Origin: Desulfobacterales bacterium
GTDB lineage: Bacteria; Desulfobacterota; Desulfobacteria; Desulfobacterales; UBA5852
DNA length: 38,617 nucleotides
Assembly: GCA_030065585.1 (NCBI GenBank)
Contig: JASJED010000074.1
Span: 1-38,617, forward strand
Direction of reading: 5' to 3'
Below are positions 35,484 through 38,617 of the stretch, one piece after another. The position numbers and the translations under genes were made by a program. Under the pieces are notes generated by a model, which worked only from the letters and a program-made list of their open reading frames with translations, did not search any database and had not been told where the DNA came from. The first letter of the stretch is position 1. Every line of letters starts with the position of its first letter.

Positions 35484-36301
35484 TGGCCGCGGATCTGCGC
35501 ATTGCCGCCGTGATCACGGAAGCCCCCCTGGGGCGGTTTCAGGCGAATTTGGACCAGGCGGCCGCCTGGGTGCGTCGGACCAAAGACGAGGGCGCCCGGC
35601 TGGTGTGCTTCCCGGAAATGAATCTTTCCGGCTACAGCACCCGCGCGGCCGTGCGCCGGCTGGCCCAACCGCTGGATGGCCCTCTGGTCGACCAGATCGC
35701 GGCGCTGGCGACGGAAACCCGCATGGTGATCCTGGCCGGTCTGGTGGAGTCCGATGCCCGCCAAAGGATTTTCGCCAGCCACCTGGTGGCCTTCCCGCAC
35801 CGGCCTGTGGCGGTCTACCGCAAAACCCACGTGGCCCCCCCGGAGATGGGGATTTATACCCCCGGTCAGGCGCTGCCGCTCTTCGAGATCGACGGCTGGC
35901 GTTTCGGCATCCAGCTTTGCTACGACGCTCATTTCCCGGAACTCGCCACCCGCATGGCGCTGGACGGCGTCGATATTATTTTTTGCCCGCACGCCTCGCC
36001 GCGCGGCACACCGCAGGACAAGCTCGAATCCTGGCGGCGGCACCTGCCGGCCAGAGCTTTTGACAACGGGGTCTTTGTGGTGGCCTGCAACCAGACCGGG
36101 ACGAACGGCGAGGGGTTGCGGTTTCCAGGCTTGGCCGTGGCCATCGGGCCCTCGGGACAAATTCTGGCCCAGGATGTTTCCGGACAGGAAGGTGTCCTGT
36201 ATGTCGATCTGAAACGGGCCGATCTCGCGGCCGTGCGCCGGCACCGCATGCGCTATTTTCTACCCAACCGCCGCCCGGACCTCTATTCATCCTCGGCCTA
36301 G
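35483..36301 (+). CDS. Carbon-nitrogen hydrolase (nitrilase superfamily)
   Basis: CFPEMNLSGYSTR (Glu), YRKTHVAPPE (Lys), GIQLCYDAHFPEL (Cys) triad. Confidence 0.92.
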   Translation: MAADLRIAAVITEAPLGRFQANLDQAAAWVRRTKDEGARLVCFPEMNLSGYSTRAAVRRLAQPLDGPLVDQIAALATETRMVILAGLVESDARQRIFASHLVAFPHRPVAVYRKTHVAPPEMGIYTPGQALPLFEIDGWRFGIQLCYDAHFPELATRMALDGVDIIFCPHASPRGTPQDKLESWRRHLPARAFDNGVFVVACNQTGTNGEGLRFPGLAVAIGPSGQILAQDVSGQEGVLYVDLKRADLAAVRRHRMRYFLPNRRPDLYSSSA

Positions 36302-36377
36302 CGGCCGATCCGCACAACCATTTTCAAAATGGCCTACGCCTCGGGCTGACGAGGTGCGCAAGGTTGGCTGGCGGCTT

Positions 36378-37070
36378 TCAGGTAAGCGGGGAATAGGTCA
36401 GGTGAATACGCGCTTGATCGCGTTTGACCTGGATGTGAAAACCCGGCAGCGTCTGGACAAGAGGGCGGCCCAGCAGAAAATCGAGCATATCTGCCTGGGC
36501 CCGGCCCTGCTCCACCAGTAGCTGGCGAAGGCTTTCATCGTAGCGCACCATGTCCCGGATTTCGGCCATGGCCTTTTCACGCCTCTCCGTGGCCGACGCC
36601 ATTTGGGAGGAGAGCTCCTGGACCCGGCGGTAGGCACAGCGTTCTTCGTGATGGGCGATCAACTCCCAGAGGCCCTCGACGGTGCCCACAAGATCCCGGC
36701 GTGAGAGGCGCTCCTGCCGGTAGAGCGTTTCGATCTCCCGGGTGTCCCAGCATTGCATGCAACGGCATTCCGCGGGGCGGTTTTGGTAAATCTCACATCC
36801 ATGGCCGTTTGCTGCCAGAAAACAGCAGGTCCAGTGATCACCACGGCCCTTGATCTTGATAATGTCGGTCTTCGCAAAGGCCAATCGGCCGGCCACATTG
36901 TCGTAGACCGGCTCGCCGGGACGGATGGTGTAAAGGCAGGCCGCCGGGATCAGCCCCTTTTCGATCAGCGGGCGGTCGATGGGGTGGAAGGCCGGTCCGC
37001 CCTTTCGGCAGCATTCGCCGCAGCGGCGGCAGGTTTGGCAGTTTTCTTCGGGCGAGGGGGGGGGCTTCAT
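36378..37070 (-). CDS. YkgJ-family cysteine cluster protein
   Basis: CQTCRRCGECCRKGGPAFHPIDRPLIE ... CCFLAANGHGCEIYQNRPAECRCMQCWD. Confidence 0.88.
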   Translation of the reverse strand: MKPPPSPEENCQTCRRCGECCRKGGPAFHPIDRPLIEKGLIPAACLYTIRPGEPVYDNVAGRLAFAKTDIIKIKGRGDHWTCCFLAANGHGCEIYQNRPAECRCMQCWDTREIETLYRQERLSRRDLVGTVEGLWELIAHHEERCAYRRVQELSSQMASATERREKAMAEIRDMVRYDESLRQLLVEQGRAQADMLDFLLGRPLVQTLPGFHIQVKRDQARIHLTYSPLT

Positions 37071-37078
37071 CGCGCAAG

Positions 37079-37366
37079 TTACTTTTGATGGCGAAGTTTG
37101 TTTTTAATGAGGTCCAGTACCAGACAGCCGCCCCAGCCAATACCCGCGGATAAAGTGCGATGATAGGGCATAAGTTCACCATCGTTTAATACAATTAATA
37201 GCTGGCTCGGAAGAATCACCACCATTCCCGCCAATCGTGAAGCCCAAAACAACAATCCGTCAATGCCGGAGGCCCCACGGCTGATTTCCAATGTCATCGT
37301 TGCAAAGAAGAATAAGGTTCCCAACAGGCCGATAATCGTTATCAAATAGTTTTTTATAAAATTCAT
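37079..37366 (-). CDS. Small hypothetical membrane protein
   Basis: 95 aa with two or three hydrophobic segments; lies between ykgJ-like gene and the terminator following nifJ. Confidence 0.55.
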   Translation of the reverse strand: MNFIKNYLITIIGLLGTLFFFATMTLEISRGASGIDGLLFWASRLAGMVVILPSQLLIVLNDGELMPYHRTLSAGIGWGGCLVLDLIKNKLRHQK

Positions 37367-37415
37367 TGGAGGACACGAAAGACCATCAGATTGATAGAAA
37401 GCATCTTAAAAATGG

Positions 37416-37450
37416 AACGGAAGCCGTTGCTGCGCAACGGCTTCCGTTTT
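37416..37450. terminator. Strong hairpin terminator (nifJ side, potentially bidirectional)
   Basis: AACGGAAGCCGTTGC-TGC-GCAACGGCTTCCGTTTT, 15-bp perfect stem; T-run on the + strand and ATTTTT on the - strand. Confidence 0.88.
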
Positions 37451-37478
37451 GGTTAGGATTTATGCTTCGCGTTTGCGA

Positions 37479-38617
37479 TCAGGCATCCGGTTTGACACCG
37501 GCGCGGCCGTCGTCGCAGGGCTCGTCCGCGCCGCCGTGTTCGGCCGTATCCGAGATGGTGCAGACCGGATCGCCTTCAACCGCCGCAGAGGCGACGTCCT
37601 TGGCCGCCACTTCCGGGGCGGCATATTCCAGATCCGCCATGCGCTTCAGCGCGGCATAGCGTTCGTGGTACTGTTTCTCCAGCTCGACGGTAAGACGCTT
37701 GGACTCCTCCGGAAAAGCCTTCTGGAGTGTCGCGTAGCGGACCTCACCGGCCAGGAACTCCTGGAGTTTGCCGTTGGGCTCCTTGCATTCCAGGATGAAG
37801 GGGTTCTTGCCTTCCTTCTTGAGTTCCGGGTTGTAACGGTACAGGGGCCAGTAGCCGCACTCGACGGCCAGCTTGGTTTCCTCCTGGCTCTTGCCCATGC
37901 CCTTTTTGATGCCGTGGCTGATGCAGGGGGAATAGGCCAGAATCAGGGAGGGGCCGTCGTAGGCTTCGGCTTCGACGATGGCTTTCAGCGTCTGCTGCTT
38001 GTTGGCCCCCATGCCGATACTGGCCACGTAGACATAGCCGTAGGTCATGGCCATGCCGCCCATGTCCTTTTTCGCGGTCTTCTTGCCCGAGGCGGCGAAC
38101 TGGGCCACGGCCCCGGTGGGTGTGGCCTTGGAGGACTGGCCACCGGTGTTGGAGTAGACCTCGGTGTCGTAGACCATGACGTTGACGTCCTCGCCCGAGG
38201 CCAGCACGTGATCAACACCACCGTAGGCGATATCGTAGGCCGCCCCGTCGCCCAGGAAGACCCAGTAGGACTTTTTGGTAAGGAGTTTTTCCATGCTGAG
38301 GATTTCGGCCAACAGCGGGTTGTCCTTGTGGGCCGGCAGCAGCTTTTTGAGCTGGTCGCCGTACTTGCGTGAGCCCTCGGCATTCTTCATATTGTCCAGC
38401 CAGCCTTGGAGGGCTTCTTTAACGTCCGGCGGCGCTCCGTTGGATATGGCTTCGCTGGCCAGGTCCGCCAGCTTGCGCCGTTGCTGCATGGCGCCCAGGA
38501 ACATGCCATAGGTGAATTCGGCCGGATCCTCGAACAGGGAGTTGCCCCAGGTGGGGCCGAAGCCGTCCTTGTCGACACAGTAGGGCACGCTGGGGGCCGA
38601 GCCGCCCCAGATGGACG
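37479..38617 (-). CDS. nifJ: Pyruvate:ferredoxin (flavodoxin) oxidoreductase, C-terminal part, truncated by window edge
   Basis: KSYWVFLGDGAAYDIAYGGVDHVLASGEDVNVMVYDTEVYSNTGGQSSKATPTGAVAQFAASGKKTAKKDMGGMAMTYGYVYVASIGMGANKQQTLKAIVEAEAYDGPSLILAYSPCISHGI (TPP-binding domain); open at the 3' window end. Confidence 0.95.
   Translation of the reverse strand, partial: SIWGGSAPSVPYCVDKDGFGPTWGNSLFEDPAEFTYGMFLGAMQQRRKLADLASEAISNGAPPDVKEALQGWLDNMKNAEGSRKYGDQLKKLLPAHKDNPLLAEILSMEKLLTKKSYWVFLGDGAAYDIAYGGVDHVLASGEDVNVMVYDTEVYSNTGGQSSKATPTGAVAQFAASGKKTAKKDMGGMAMTYGYVYVASIGMGANKQQTLKAIVEAEAYDGPSLILAYSPCISHGIKKGMGKSQEETKLAVECGYWPLYRYNPELKKEGKNPFILECKEPNGKLQEFLAGEVRYATLQKAFPEESKRLTVELEKQYHERYAALKRMADLEYAAPEVAAKDVASAAVEGDPVCTISDTAEHGGADEPCDDGRAGVKPDA

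Noticed and set aside
35318-36244. 308-aa minus-strand ORF
   Set aside because: Antisense to the nitrilase, which has a complete Glu-Lys-Cys triad.
37449-38372. 307-aa plus-strand ORF
   Set aside because: Antisense shadow of nifJ, whose protein is unambiguous.

Overview
The window looks like a core-type chromosomal region of a sulfate-reducing deltaproteobacterium (Desulfobacterota, Desulfosarcina/Desulfobacteraceae-like). This rests on a standalone dsrC, an AhbA/B-like Lrp protein, nifJ, and overall protein character. Supported content includes a TatT-associated TRAP transporter operon, a LysM-type lytic transglycosylase, a CIO-type cytochrome bd oxidase (cydAB plus an unlisted 38-aa small subunit), a GDP-mannose/GDP-fucose nucleotide-sugar cluster, fabG, an Fe-ADH, miaA, dsrC, a yjbQ / siroheme-decarboxylase-like / nitrilase run, and the C-terminal part of nifJ. 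I saw no rRNA, tRNA, CRISPR array, prophage or transposase. The strongest non-routine signals are: (1) a Bcp-type peroxiredoxin at 2219-2686 with an in-frame TGA exactly at the peroxidatic Cys position, followed by a well-placed SECIS-like hairpin, so almost certainly a selenoprotein that ORF callers split; (2) a family of four ~124-bp palindromic intergenic elements whose terminal and internal stems vary between copies while base pairing is kept; (3) a 38-aa single-TM ORF overlapping the end of cydB. No clearly new multi-gene system is evident; most of the window is ordinary.
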